NCBI GenBank assembly: GCA_034211175.1
Contig: JAXHUH010000203.1
Location: forward strand, 1 to 23,881
Direction: 5' to 3'
DNA length: 23,881 nucleotides
From: JAXHUH01 sp034211175
GTDB lineage: Bacteria > Actinomycetota > Acidimicrobiia > Acidimicrobiales > CAIXPF01
The position numbers and the translations under genes were made by a program. The notes under the pieces were generated by a model that saw nothing but the letters and a program-made list of their open reading frames with translations, had not been told where the DNA came from and searched no databases. This document shows positions 15,421 through 23,287 of this stretch, in pieces (position 1 is the first letter of the stretch; every line of letters begins with the position of its first letter).

Positions 15421-15962
15421 TGACCCGATCAGCCGACCCCGAGGCCGAGCCGACGGCGGCCCCTCCCGACGAGGCGGAGGTGGTGGTCGTCGCGCCGGCG
15501 GACTTCGACGACTTCTACCGACGCGAGCACGCCCGCGTCGTCGGCCTGGCCTACGTGCTGTGCGGGCGCCGAGGCGTGGCCGAGGAGCTGGCCCAGGAGG
15601 CGTTCCTCGTCACCTACCGCCGCTGGACCGAGATCGCCGACCCCGCCGCCTGGGTGCGCCGGGTGGTGGCCAACCGGGCCACGTCGACGGTGCGACGCCG
15701 CACCAGCGAGGCCAGGGCGCTGGTCCGCCTCCGGCTCCGGCGGGACGACCCCGCACCCGAGCTGCCGACCGGCGACGACGAGCTGTGGGCCGAGGTCCGC
15801 CGCCTCCCCCGCCGCCAGGCCCAGGCGCTGGCCCTGCGCTACGTGGACGGGGCATCGGTGGCCGAGGTGGCCGCCGCGCTCTGCGTGTCCGAGAACACCT
15901 TGAAGACCCACCTCGCCCGGGCGAAGCAGACCCTCGCCGAGCGCCTGGAGGACCGACGATGA
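15420..15962 (+). CDS. ECF-type RNA polymerase sigma factor
   Basis: The 180-residue product has sigma region 2 (FYRREHARVVGLAYVL, then AEELAQEAFLVTYRRW near residues 58-75, and WVRRVVANRATS) and region 4 (RRQAQALALRYVDGASVAEVAAALCVSENTLKTHLARAK, given here only as positions about 125-165). It would direct RNA polymerase to a small regulon, most likely including this operon. ATG 15420 overlaps the leader stop; GTG 15417 is an alternative. The stop overlaps the ATG of the membrane protein by four bases, the usual arrangement of an ECF factor with its anti-sigma regulator. No C-terminal extension is present. Confidence 0.92.
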   Translation: MTRSADPEAEPTAAPPDEAEVVVVAPADFDDFYRREHARVVGLAYVLCGRRGVAEELAQEAFLVTYRRWTEIADPAAWVRRVVANRATSTVRRRTSEARALVRLRLRRDDPAPELPTGDDELWAEVRRLPRRQAQALALRYVDGASVAEVAAALCVSENTLKTHLARAKQTLAERLEDRR

Positions 15963-17683
15963 CCACCATCGACGACCGCCTCGACCGCAGCGGCGCGACC
16001 CTGCGCGACGAGCTCGACGACCTCCCCGTCCCCCACCCCGACGGCGTCCGCCGCCGCCACCGCCACCGGGTCGCCGCCCGGTCCGCGGCGGTCGCGCTCG
16101 TGCTGCTGGCGGTCGGCGCGTTCGCCGTCCTCCGCCAGGGCCGTGCCGCCGACCCGTCCGCCGTCGCCGACGAGTCGGTCACCTCCGGCGAGCTGGCGGA
16201 CCTCCTCGGTCTCGACCCGGCCGACCAGGTCGAGATCTCCTCGGATCCGCCCGGGTCGTTCCCCGAGGGGCCCGCCGACGACGCCATCGACTGGTCCGCC
16301 GAGCTCCGGGTTGAGGGCCTGGAAGGAGCGGTCCTGATCGGGGCGCCCTCCGAGACGGGCGTCGCCACGGGCATGGACCCGAACGCCCGCTGCGCCGGTC
16401 ACGAGAGCGGCCGGGCGGGCTGCGGCATCTTCCCCGTCGACCAGCTCGGCGTGCTGGACGTCCACCGGGCCGATGCCCTCATCTGGTGGGACGTACCCGA
16501 CGGCGCGGCCGCCGTCGTGCTCGAGGCCGCCGAGCGGACCTGGTGGCAGGAGCCGATCGGCGGCACCGCGGCGTTCCCGGCCGACTGGTGCGACAACGAG
16601 ACGTGCACCTACCTGTTCACCGCCTACGGCGCCGACGGGGAACGGTTGGCCTGGCAAGGACGGGAGACCGCCGAGGACCCGGCGGCCGTCCTCGGACTGG
16701 ACCCGGCGGACGAGGTCGACCTGACCTCCGAGGCGCCGTCGGTCGAGCTTCCGGTCGAGTTCGCCTGGTCGGCCGAGCTGCACGTCGACGGGGCGGAGTC
16801 ACCACTCCTGGTCGGGACCTACTCCGAGGTCGGCCTGGCCCGGCGCGGGACGCAGCTGCGAGAACGAGAGCACGTCACCGAGACCGAGGTCCGGGAGCGG
16901 GTCGACGAGGCGGCCCGCTCTCGCTGCACCAGCGGCACGCGCGGGACGATCGTCAGCTGCGGCGACGACGAGGCGGTCCTCGCCCATACATCGGGCCCCG
17001 ATGTCCTGGTGTGGTGGGAGGTGCCGGACACCGCGGCCGTCGTCCTCCTCGAGGCCGATGGCCGCACACGCTGGCAGCAGCCGGTCGACGGTGTGGTTGC
17101 GTTCCCGGCGGACTGGTGCGACGGGCCGTGGTGCCCCCACCGGCTGCTGGCACTCGACCTCGGCGGGAACCCGCAGGGCGAGCACGAGTGGGCGGCCGAC
17201 GACCCTGCCGCGGCGCTCGGGCTCGACCCGGCCGCCGAGGTCGACCTCCGGCCGCAACCGATGTTGAGGTTCGACTCGTGGCGGCTCGACGAGAGCTTCG
17301 CCGACTGGTTCGCAGGGTTCGAGGGCCCGAACCTCGACCCGTTCGTGGTCGGCCGATTCGTCGACGAGGGCACCGACCATCTGTGCATCGAGGGAGCCGA
17401 CGGCGCCGGTGGCGGATGCGGCCCCACCGGGAGCTCCGTCTCGTTCACGCGCCCCGTGCCCGGCGAGCAGTGGGGCCTCCCGACGGCTGCCGTGTGGCCC
17501 GGACTGCCCGACGAGGCCGCCATCGTCGTGCTGGAGCGCGAGGGCACCCGGCGGTGGGTCCGACCCGTCGACGGGGTGGCGGCCATCCCGGTGGACTGGT
17601 GCGAACCGCACGTCCTCTGCCGCAACGAGCTGCGGGCCTACGACGCCGCGGGCGAGCTGGTGGCGACCGACGAGGCGCGCTGA
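15959..17683 (+). CDS. Single-pass membrane protein with three repeated outer domains, putative anti-sigma partner
   Basis: The 574-residue protein has a charged cytoplasmic head (1-41), one membrane helix (about 42-58) and a long extracytoplasmic part. The outer part is three copies of one domain: residues about 83-244, 245-419 and 420-574. Each begins with LGLDPA and an acidic E/D-V-D/E strand, has a central Cys pair, and ends with a V-LE-G-R-W-x-P-x-G-AAFP/I-DWC motif followed by another Cys (W210/C211, W386/C387, W547/C548). I do not recognise the domain. Overlap with the sigma gene (ATGA) and the topology suggest it holds or regulates the sigma factor at the membrane and senses an outside signal, but the head lacks the zinc-finger HxxxCxxC anti-sigma motif. 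Its stop is 6 bases from the convergent TfoX-N gene. Confidence 0.85.
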   Translation: MTTIDDRLDRSGATLRDELDDLPVPHPDGVRRRHRHRVAARSAAVALVLLAVGAFAVLRQGRAADPSAVADESVTSGELADLLGLDPADQVEISSDPPGSFPEGPADDAIDWSAELRVEGLEGAVLIGAPSETGVATGMDPNARCAGHESGRAGCGIFPVDQLGVLDVHRADALIWWDVPDGAAAVVLEAAERTWWQEPIGGTAAFPADWCDNETCTYLFTAYGADGERLAWQGRETAEDPAAVLGLDPADEVDLTSEAPSVELPVEFAWSAELHVDGAESPLLVGTYSEVGLARRGTQLREREHVTETEVRERVDEAARSRCTSGTRGTIVSCGDDEAVLAHTSGPDVLVWWEVPDTAAVVLLEADGRTRWQQPVDGVVAFPADWCDGPWCPHRLLALDLGGNPQGEHEWAADDPAAALGLDPAAEVDLRPQPMLRFDSWRLDESFADWFAGFEGPNLDPFVVGRFVDEGTDHLCIEGADGAGGGCGPTGSSVSFTRPVPGEQWGLPTAAVWPGLPDEAAIVVLEREGTRRWVRPVDGVAAIPVDWCEPHVLCRNELRAYDAAGELVATDEAR

Positions 17684-17689
17684 CCGGGT

Positions 17690-17983
17690 TCAGCCGTCGA
17701 GCAGCGGCAACCAGGCGGCGAGGGCGTCGCGGTGGTCGAGGGCGTCGGTCGGGACGCTCCAGTAGGAGCGCATGGTCTGGTTCGGGCGCGGTTGGAACGG
17801 CACGCCGCCCTCCGCCTCGAACCGGGCACGCTCGTCCTCGTCGGGCACCTTGGCGTAGAGCGTCTCGTCGTGGACGATGGCGATGATCTCGGCGCCCGCG
17901 TAGATCCCCCAGCCCCCGAACATCGCCTTCGCCCGGGCCGGCGGGCCCAGCAGGTCGCACACGTGGTCGGCCATCGTGGTCAC
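17690..17983 (-). CDS. TfoX N-terminal domain protein
   Basis: This 97-residue protein matches the TfoX N-terminal domain alone: KAMFGGWGIYAGAEIIAIVHDETLYAKV, at residues about 19-46, is the typical core, followed by a FEAEGGVPFQP turn and a helical tail. Full TfoX/Sxy activates competence in gamma-proteobacteria; single-domain actinobacterial versions have no established role. The GTG start overlaps the stop of the TetR gene by four bases (GTGA), so the two are co-transcribed. An ATG three codons later is an alternative start. It is not membrane-bound. Confidence 0.88.
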   Translation of the reverse strand: MTTMADHVCDLLGPPARAKAMFGGWGIYAGAEIIAIVHDETLYAKVPDEDERARFEAEGGVPFQPRPNQTMRSYWSVPTDALDHRDALAAWLPLLDG

Positions 17984-18744
17984 GGCGTCCTCCTCTGCTC
18001 CAGGGCGGCGATGCCGTCGAGGATGCGGTCGAGCCCGAAGCCGAAGTCCACGTCGGGGTCGCCCGGTCCCTGCGCCTCGGGATCACCGCCGTCGTCGAAC
18101 ACCCCGGCGTCGATGACCGCGTGGAGCGCCGGGAACCGGTCCCGGTCGGTCAGCGCCGCCAGCGTCACGCCGTAACCGGGTGCACCCTCGGGCGGCGCCC
18201 CGATCGACAGTGCCAACGCGATCTCGTTGCGGACGAAGCCGGACAGGAGCAGCAGCACCGAGACCTTCTCGCCCTCCGCGAGCCGGGCCCCGGCCATGCT
18301 CGCCAGCGCGCTCTCCATCCACGCCACCTGGTTCGGCGTCACCGGCGGCCCGGTGATCGGCACCTGCACGACCCACGGGTTGGCGGCGAGTACCCCCATG
18401 GCCGTGCGGGCCCAGCGGTCGAGCCCGGCCCGCCAGCCCTCTTCCGGGGTCGAGGGCGCGGGCGGTTCGCCGTAGGCACGGTCGACCATCAGGTCGAGCA
18501 GCGCGGCCTTGGAGTCGACGTGGCGGTAGAGCGACATCGGCGCCGCACCCAGCTCCTTGGCGACCCGGCCCATCGACACCGCGGCGAGCCCGTCGGAGGC
18601 GGCCACCGAGATGGCGGCGTCGACGATGGCGGTGAGGCTGAGCCCGGGGCGCGGGCCCTTGGCGGGCCGGTCAGCGAGACCCCACGCCGCGGCGAGGCTC
18701 GCCGGCATCACCGCGCCGCCGTGCTGCCTGTCGCCGTCACCCAT
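17980..18744 (-). CDS. TetR-family regulator of the adjacent exporter (second of three)
   Basis: With the ATG at 18744 the product is 254 residues: a 28-residue tail, a TetR helix-turn-helix (LTAIVDAAISVAASDG, then MGRVAKELGAAPMSLYRHV) and a TetR_C type ligand domain. A longer frame is open to 18897, but that would place the 50-base palindrome 18803-18852 inside the coding region; the shorter start has GAGGAG about 12 bases upstream and ATG 18708 is a further option. It is divergent from a DrrA/DrrB-like exporter across a region with paired palindromes, so it very probably represses the exporter and responds to the exported compound. It is coupled to a TfoX-N gene. Confidence 0.88.
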   Translation of the reverse strand: MGDGDRQHGGAVMPASLAAAWGLADRPAKGPRPGLSLTAIVDAAISVAASDGLAAVSMGRVAKELGAAPMSLYRHVDSKAALLDLMVDRAYGEPPAPSTPEEGWRAGLDRWARTAMGVLAANPWVVQVPITGPPVTPNQVAWMESALASMAGARLAEGEKVSVLLLLSGFVRNEIALALSIGAPPEGAPGYGVTLAALTDRDRFPALHAVIDAGVFDDGGDPEAQGPGDPDVDFGFGLDRILDGIAALEQRRTP

Positions 18745-18802
18745 GCGCGCCCGATTCTCCTCGCCCACCCTCACATCCATCCCAGCCCACCCACCCGATC
18801 CC

Positions 18803-18852
18803 GTTCTGGACCCCTCGGAGGACCACCGGTGGTCGTCTGAGGGGTCCGGAAC
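18803..18852. repeat. 50-base near-perfect palindrome in the TetR/exporter intergenic region
   Basis: Arm 18803-18827 and arm 18828-18852 are complementary at 22 of 25 positions with no spacer; the centre is the perfect 12-base palindrome ACCACCGGTGGT and the flanks pair GGACCCCTC with GAGGGGTCC. It lies upstream of the TetR start. It may be an operator for TetR autoregulation, another regulator's site, or an RNA hairpin in the TetR leader. Confidence 0.85.
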
Positions 18853-18906
18853 CGGGCACCGGGTCGGCATCCTCTCGCGTTCGACGGCTCCCGTCACCGC
18901 CGAGCG

Positions 18907-18936
18907 TTGACAGCGCTCGACCGTTCTGCGTATACC
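18907..18936 (+). promoter_or_regulatory. Promoter of the exporter operon
   Basis: TTGACA (18907-18912) is a perfect -35 box and TATACC (18931-18936) a fair -10 box, 18 bases apart. This is unusually AT-rich for the window. The -10 box lies inside the first of two palindromic operators, so repressor and polymerase cannot bind together. The leader to the ATG at 19007 is about 60 bases. Confidence 0.7.
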
Positions 18937-18961
18937 TTACGCACTGCGTAGAACATACGCA
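18927..18961. promoter_or_regulatory. Two adjacent TetR-type operators, TGCGTA-N5-TACGCA
   Basis: Two palindromes share perfect 6-base arms: TGCGTA/TACGCA at 18927-18943 (spacer TACCT) and again at 18945-18961 (spacer GAACA), one base apart. Together they sit in a larger 41-base dyad (18924-18964) with 10-base outer arms TTCTGCGTAT and ATACGCAGAA. The layout fits two TetR dimers bound side by side over the -10 region. Confidence 0.8.
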
Positions 18962-19006
18962 GAAACAGCGGACAGCCGGCGACGGCGACCGAGGAGACAG
19001 CTCCGG

Positions 19007-19994
<988 letters not shown>

Positions 19995-20002
<8 letters not shown>

Positions 20003-20804
20003 GACCCTCACCCTCGGGGGCCGACCGGACGCGCTCGCCGCGGCTCACCCGGCGCCGACCACCGTGGGCCACGTCGTGACGATGACGGCACGCTGCCTGC
20101 GCCTGTCGATGCGCAGCCCCGAGACCCTGGTGACCGCCCTCGTGCTGCCGGTTCTGCTGATGCTGGTGTTCGTCTACCTGTTCGGTGGCGCGATCGAGAC
20201 CGGCGTCGACTACGTGACCTACGTCGTGCCGGGCGTCCTGCTCCTGTGCATCGGCTTCGGTTCGGCGTCGACCGCGGCCAGCGTGAGCCACGACATGACG
20301 AGCGGGGCGATCGACCGGTTCCGGGCGCTCGACGTGAACGGCGCGTCGTTCCTGGCCGGCCACGTCCATGCCAGCGTTGCCCGCAACGCGCTGTCGACGG
20401 CGTTGGTCCTCGTCGTTGCGTGCACGATCGGGTTCCGCCCCGATCCCGGCGTCGGCGGCTGGGTCGCGGCCCTCGCCACGCTGGCCGCGTTCACGCTGGC
20501 GCTGTCGTGGGTCGCGGCCGTGATCGGCCTCGCGGCGGGCTCACCCGAGGCGGCCGGCGGCTACACGTTCGCACTGCTGTTCCTGCCGTACCCGTCGAGC
20601 GCGTTCGTCCCCATCGAGACGATGCCCGGCTGGCTCCAGGGGTTCGCCACGAACCAGCCGGTCACCCCGGTGATCGAGACGGTCCGCGGTGCCCTCCTCG
20701 GCACGCCGACGGGCAACGAACCGGCGCTCGCCCTGGCCTGGTGCGCCGGGCTCCTGGCCGCCTCGATGCTGGCGGCCCGCATCCTGTTCGCCCGCCGAAC
20801 CTGA
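19995..20804 (+). CDS. ABC-2 type exporter permease, DrrB-like
   Basis: This 269-residue membrane protein has an N-terminal cytoplasmic segment and about six hydrophobic helices, the first at about 45-65 (LVTALVLPVLLMLVFVYLF). The YVVPGVLLLCIGFG and GAIDRFRALDV segments and a late PYPSSAFVPIETMPGWLQ loop are typical of ABC-2/DrrB permeases. The ATG at 19995 overlaps the ATPase gene, so the two subunits are co-translated. It would export a hydrophobic drug, lipid or secondary metabolite. No terminator is evident downstream; a broken PIN gene on the other strand ends 20 bases after its stop. Confidence 0.9.
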
Positions 20805-20823
20805 CCCGATTCGCCGCGACAGC

Positions 20824-21109
20824 TCAGACCGCGACCACCGTCACCCGCAGACCACGCGCCTCGACCAGCACCTCGAGATCGCCCGGTTCGCTCGTGAGGA
20901 CCTGGTCGCCCGACGACCGGGCGCACATCGATCATCGGGAGCGAACGGGCGAGGCGGGCCTGACGAGCACCGTCGCGCCACGCCTGACCGACGGCCACCG
21001 ACGTCGTGACGAGGTCGGCGCCCGCCCTCCGTCCGAGCTCGACGAGCCCGACCGTTCGGCGGTCGCCTCGATCGAGGCCGATGAGCGCGCCGGCGTCGAG
21101 GACGAGCAA
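20824..21109 (-). pseudogene. Broken PIN-domain (VapC-like) toxin gene
   Basis: In one minus-strand frame, from a TTG near 21109 down to about 20915, the translation reads as the first half of a PIN-domain RNase (LVLDAGALIGLDRGDRR, then VTTSVAVGQAW and ARQARLARSL). It then continues in another frame, 20910-20824, with the normal end of such a protein (GDQVLTSEPGDLEVLV, then a V-x-V tail and a TGA). About 35 residues that should join them, including the helix carrying the later catalytic Asp, are missing, and the frame shifts at the junction near 20911-20914. The first Asp is kept, but the active site cannot form. No antitoxin gene lies beside it. Full-length relatives are about 125-130 residues, so this is a remnant by internal deletion. 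Confidence 0.75.
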
Positions 21110-21129
21110 CGAGCAGCACGGTCGGCGCG

Positions 21130-21720
21130 TCAGGACCTCTCCGACACGGCGACGCTGCGGGTGAGCTGGTCGGCGAGAGAGCGGGGAAACGCGGGATCGT
21201 CGAGCGGACGGGCCGCGGCGGCACGGGCGAGGACCGCGATGACCATGGCGCCCATGAGGGCGTTGGCGGCGTCGGCGGTGTCGTCGAACGAGAAGGCTCC
21301 GAGCGCCCGGCCTTCGACGAGGAGCTCCCGCAGCGGGGCCCCGATCGCCCGATCGTTCGCGGCCATGACCTCGGCCATCCGACCGCCGGCGCCCATGGCC
21401 CCGAGGAGCCCGGCGCACACCCCCGGATGGGCGGCGAGGAAGGCGGCCAGCGATTCGACGACCGCCCGCAGACGATCGGCCGGGTCGAGATCGACGCCAT
21501 CGGCCAGCGCCGCGGCCAGCACCTCGCCGCCGGCGCGGAGGTGGTGGGCGAGGAGGAAGCCGACGAGGTCGTCGCGGCCGGAGAAGTAGTAGTAGAGCGT
21601 CGCCCGGGCCACCCCGATCGACGTCGCGACCTCGTCGAGCTTGACCTCCCCGTCGAGCGACAGGATCCGCCCGCTGGCGCCGATCAGCTTCGCTGCCAGT
21701 TCGTCCGGAGGTGTCTTCAC
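21130..21720 (-). CDS. TetR-family regulator (third of three)
   Basis: With the GTG at 21718-21720 the product is 196 residues; a GTG at 21756 would add 12 residues but has no ribosome binding site and abuts the operator. The helix-turn-helix is at about residues 10-55 (LDEVATSIGVARATLYYYFSG), followed by an all-helical ligand domain. It is divergent from an SDR plus nitroreductase-like operon, with a 30-base dyad (21757-21786) between them, so it probably represses both directions. Downstream, the broken PIN gene begins about 20 bases after its stop. The effector is unknown. Confidence 0.88.
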   Translation of the reverse strand: MKTPPDELAAKLIGASGRILSLDGEVKLDEVATSIGVARATLYYYFSGRDDLVGFLLAHHLRAGGEVLAAALADGVDLDPADRLRAVVESLAAFLAAHPGVCAGLLGAMGAGGRMAEVMAANDRAIGAPLRELLVEGRALGAFSFDDTADAANALMGAMVIAVLARAAAARPLDDPAFPRSLADQLTRSVAVSERS

Positions 21721-21756
21721 CCGCCCCAACCTATTCGACGCGCGTTTGCACCTCAC

Positions 21757-21786
21757 TTTGGACTATCGTCTAGATCATGATCCAAA
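21757..21786. promoter_or_regulatory. Paired palindromic operator between TetR and SDR genes
   Basis: The outer arms TTTGGA (21757-21762) and TCCAAA (21781-21786) and the centre TCTAGA (21769-21774) form a 30-base dyad matching at 22 positions. It can be read as two overlapping 18-base half-palindromes sharing TCTAGA. It runs over the SDR start codon (ATG 21777), where GATCATGATC is itself a perfect palindrome. Confidence 0.6.
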
Positions 21787-22685
21787 CACGAGTGCAATCG
21801 GACCGGCCGAAGCGACCGACAGCGCCGACCGGGCGGCGGGGTCGGCGCAGGTTCGACCCGGAGCGCTACGGGCCGTGGGCCGTGGTGACCGGCGCGTCGT
21901 CGGGCATCGGCAGGGGCTTCGCCGAACGGCTGGCCGCGGAGGGCCTCGACGTGGTGCTCGCCGCCCGCCGCACCGACCTGCTCCACGAGCTCGGGGAGCA
22001 CCTGTCGGCCACCCACGGCGTCGCCCACCGAGTCGTCACCGTCGACCTGTCCGAGCCCGACGGCCCGGCGCGGCTCGTCGCCGCGACCGACGACCTCGAC
22101 GTCGGGTCCGTCGTGTCGAACGCCGGCACCGGGATCCCGCCGAGCACGTTCGTGTCGAACGAGCGCGACGACCTCCACCGGATCGTGCGGCTCAACGTCG
22201 GCGCCCACCTCGACCTCGCCCACCACTTCGGCCGCCGCCTCGCCGAGCGCGGCCGGGGTGGGATGGTCCTCGTGTCCGCGGGCGGCGCGCTCCACGGCCT
22301 GCCGTACATGGTCAACGAGAGCGCGACGAAGGCCTACGTGCTCAACCTCGGCGAGGGGCTCCACCACGAGCTGCGGCCCCGCGGTGTCGACGTCACCGTG
22401 CTGCTCCCGGGCTCGGTGGAGACGCCGATCATCGACCGCTTCGGCATCGACCGGGCGTCGATGCCGGTACGTCCCCAACCGGTCGAGGCGTGCGTCGACG
22501 AGACCCTGCGGGCGCTGCGGAAGGGTCGGGCCACCCACGTGAGCGGCCGGATGATGCGGACCGCGACCCGCCTCACGCCGAGGAGCGTGTCGATCCGCGT
22601 GAACAGCCGGATGCTGGCCCGGGCGTCGCGCCGCGTCGCCGTCGGCGCGGAGGCCGGGGCCGACGTGGTCGGTTCGGCGCGATGA
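21777..22685 (+). CDS. SDR-family oxidoreductase lacking the catalytic tyrosine
   Basis: The 302-residue product has a 30-residue basic tail, then the Rossmann fold of short-chain dehydrogenases: TGASSGIGRG at about 39-48 for NAD(P) binding, AARR after the second strand (suggesting NADP), and SNAGTG. The catalytic region reads VSAGGALHGLPYM, then NESATKAYVLN: the YxxxK pair should be 181/185, but residue 181 is Glu while K185 is kept. The rest resembles an acyl/keto-reductase subfamily. ATG 21777 overlaps the operator and has no clear ribosome binding site, so the mRNA may be nearly leaderless or a later start may be used. It overlaps the next gene by four bases. Activity as a normal reductase is doubtful; a binding or altered-chemistry role is possible. 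Confidence 0.88.
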   Translation: MIQTRVQSDRPKRPTAPTGRRGRRRFDPERYGPWAVVTGASSGIGRGFAERLAAEGLDVVLAARRTDLLHELGEHLSATHGVAHRVVTVDLSEPDGPARLVAATDDLDVGSVVSNAGTGIPPSTFVSNERDDLHRIVRLNVGAHLDLAHHFGRRLAERGRGGMVLVSAGGALHGLPYMVNESATKAYVLNLGEGLHHELRPRGVDVTVLLPGSVETPIIDRFGIDRASMPVRPQPVEACVDETLRALRKGRATHVSGRMMRTATRLTPRSVSIRVNSRMLARASRRVAVGAEAGADVVGSAR

Positions 22686-23182
22686 GGAACCCGGGCACCT
22701 CCCCTGCGATGTTCCGCGCCACCCGGGTGGTCGCCGCGCTCCTCCGGTTCGGTCTGCCGATGGGCCCGCTGCGGCTGCTCGAGACCACGGGGCGCCGCAG
22801 CGGCGAGCGGCGGTCCACACCGGTCGCGCTCACCCGTCACGGCGGTGACCGTTGGATCGTGTCCCCGTTCGGTGACGTGCACTGGGTCCACAACGTGAGG
22901 GCCGACCCCGTCGGCCACCTGGTCCGGCTCCGACGTCCGGAACCGGTGACGCTCGTCGAGGTCGGCGCCGACACGGCGGCGCCGGTGATCGCCGCGTTTC
23001 GCCGCTCCTACCGGGCGGTCCCGTTCATCCGCCCGGCGTTCGACACCGACGGGCACGCCGACGTCGCCGCGTTCCGGCGCGAGGCGACGCGCCACCCGGT
23101 CTTCCGGGTCACCGCGACGAACGACCACGCCCTCCGGTCCGGCGACCCGGGTCGCGCCCAGCGCCACGATGCGCCGACATGA
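22682..23182 (+). CDS. F420-type (DDN/DUF385 family) nitroreductase-like protein
   Basis: This 166-residue protein starts at ATG 22682, overlapping the SDR stop by four bases. It has the pattern of the deazaflavin-dependent nitroreductase family: an N-terminal helix (VVAALLRFGLP), LLETTGRRSGERRSTPV at about 32-48, then IVSPFGDVHWVHNVRADP, where the Trp-His-x-N-x-R stretch lines the cofactor pocket. Family members use reduced F420 to reduce quinones or nitro compounds, which fits an actinobacterial host; I infer cofactor use from family only. Co-expression with an SDR under a TetR suggests a small redox or detoxification operon. A strong terminator follows directly. Confidence 0.85.
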   Translation: MRNPGTSPAMFRATRVVAALLRFGLPMGPLRLLETTGRRSGERRSTPVALTRHGGDRWIVSPFGDVHWVHNVRADPVGHLVRLRRPEPVTLVEVGADTAAPVIAAFRRSYRAVPFIRPAFDTDGHADVAAFRREATRHPVFRVTATNDHALRSGDPGRAQRHDAPT

Positions 23183-23185
23183 GGA

Positions 23186-23222
23186 CGGTGGGGCCCGGCC
23201 CTCACCGGGCCGGGCCCCACCG
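23186..23222. terminator. Strong hairpin terminator
   Basis: A perfect 16-base stem (23186-23201 with 23207-23222, all but one pair being G-C or C-G) closes a 5-base TCACC loop, four bases after the nitroreductase-like stop. It lies between convergent genes and could act on both. There is no U-tract. Confidence 0.85.
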
Positions 23223-23287
23223 GAAACCCCCTCCCACGATCGATGAGGCCGTGCCGACCGCTGGACCGTCGGACGGGCGAGGTGCCG

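Noticed and set aside
18745..18897. N-terminal extension of the second TetR to a start at 18897
   Set aside because: It would make the 50-base palindrome coding and add 51 residues with no family character; downstream starts fit TetR length better.
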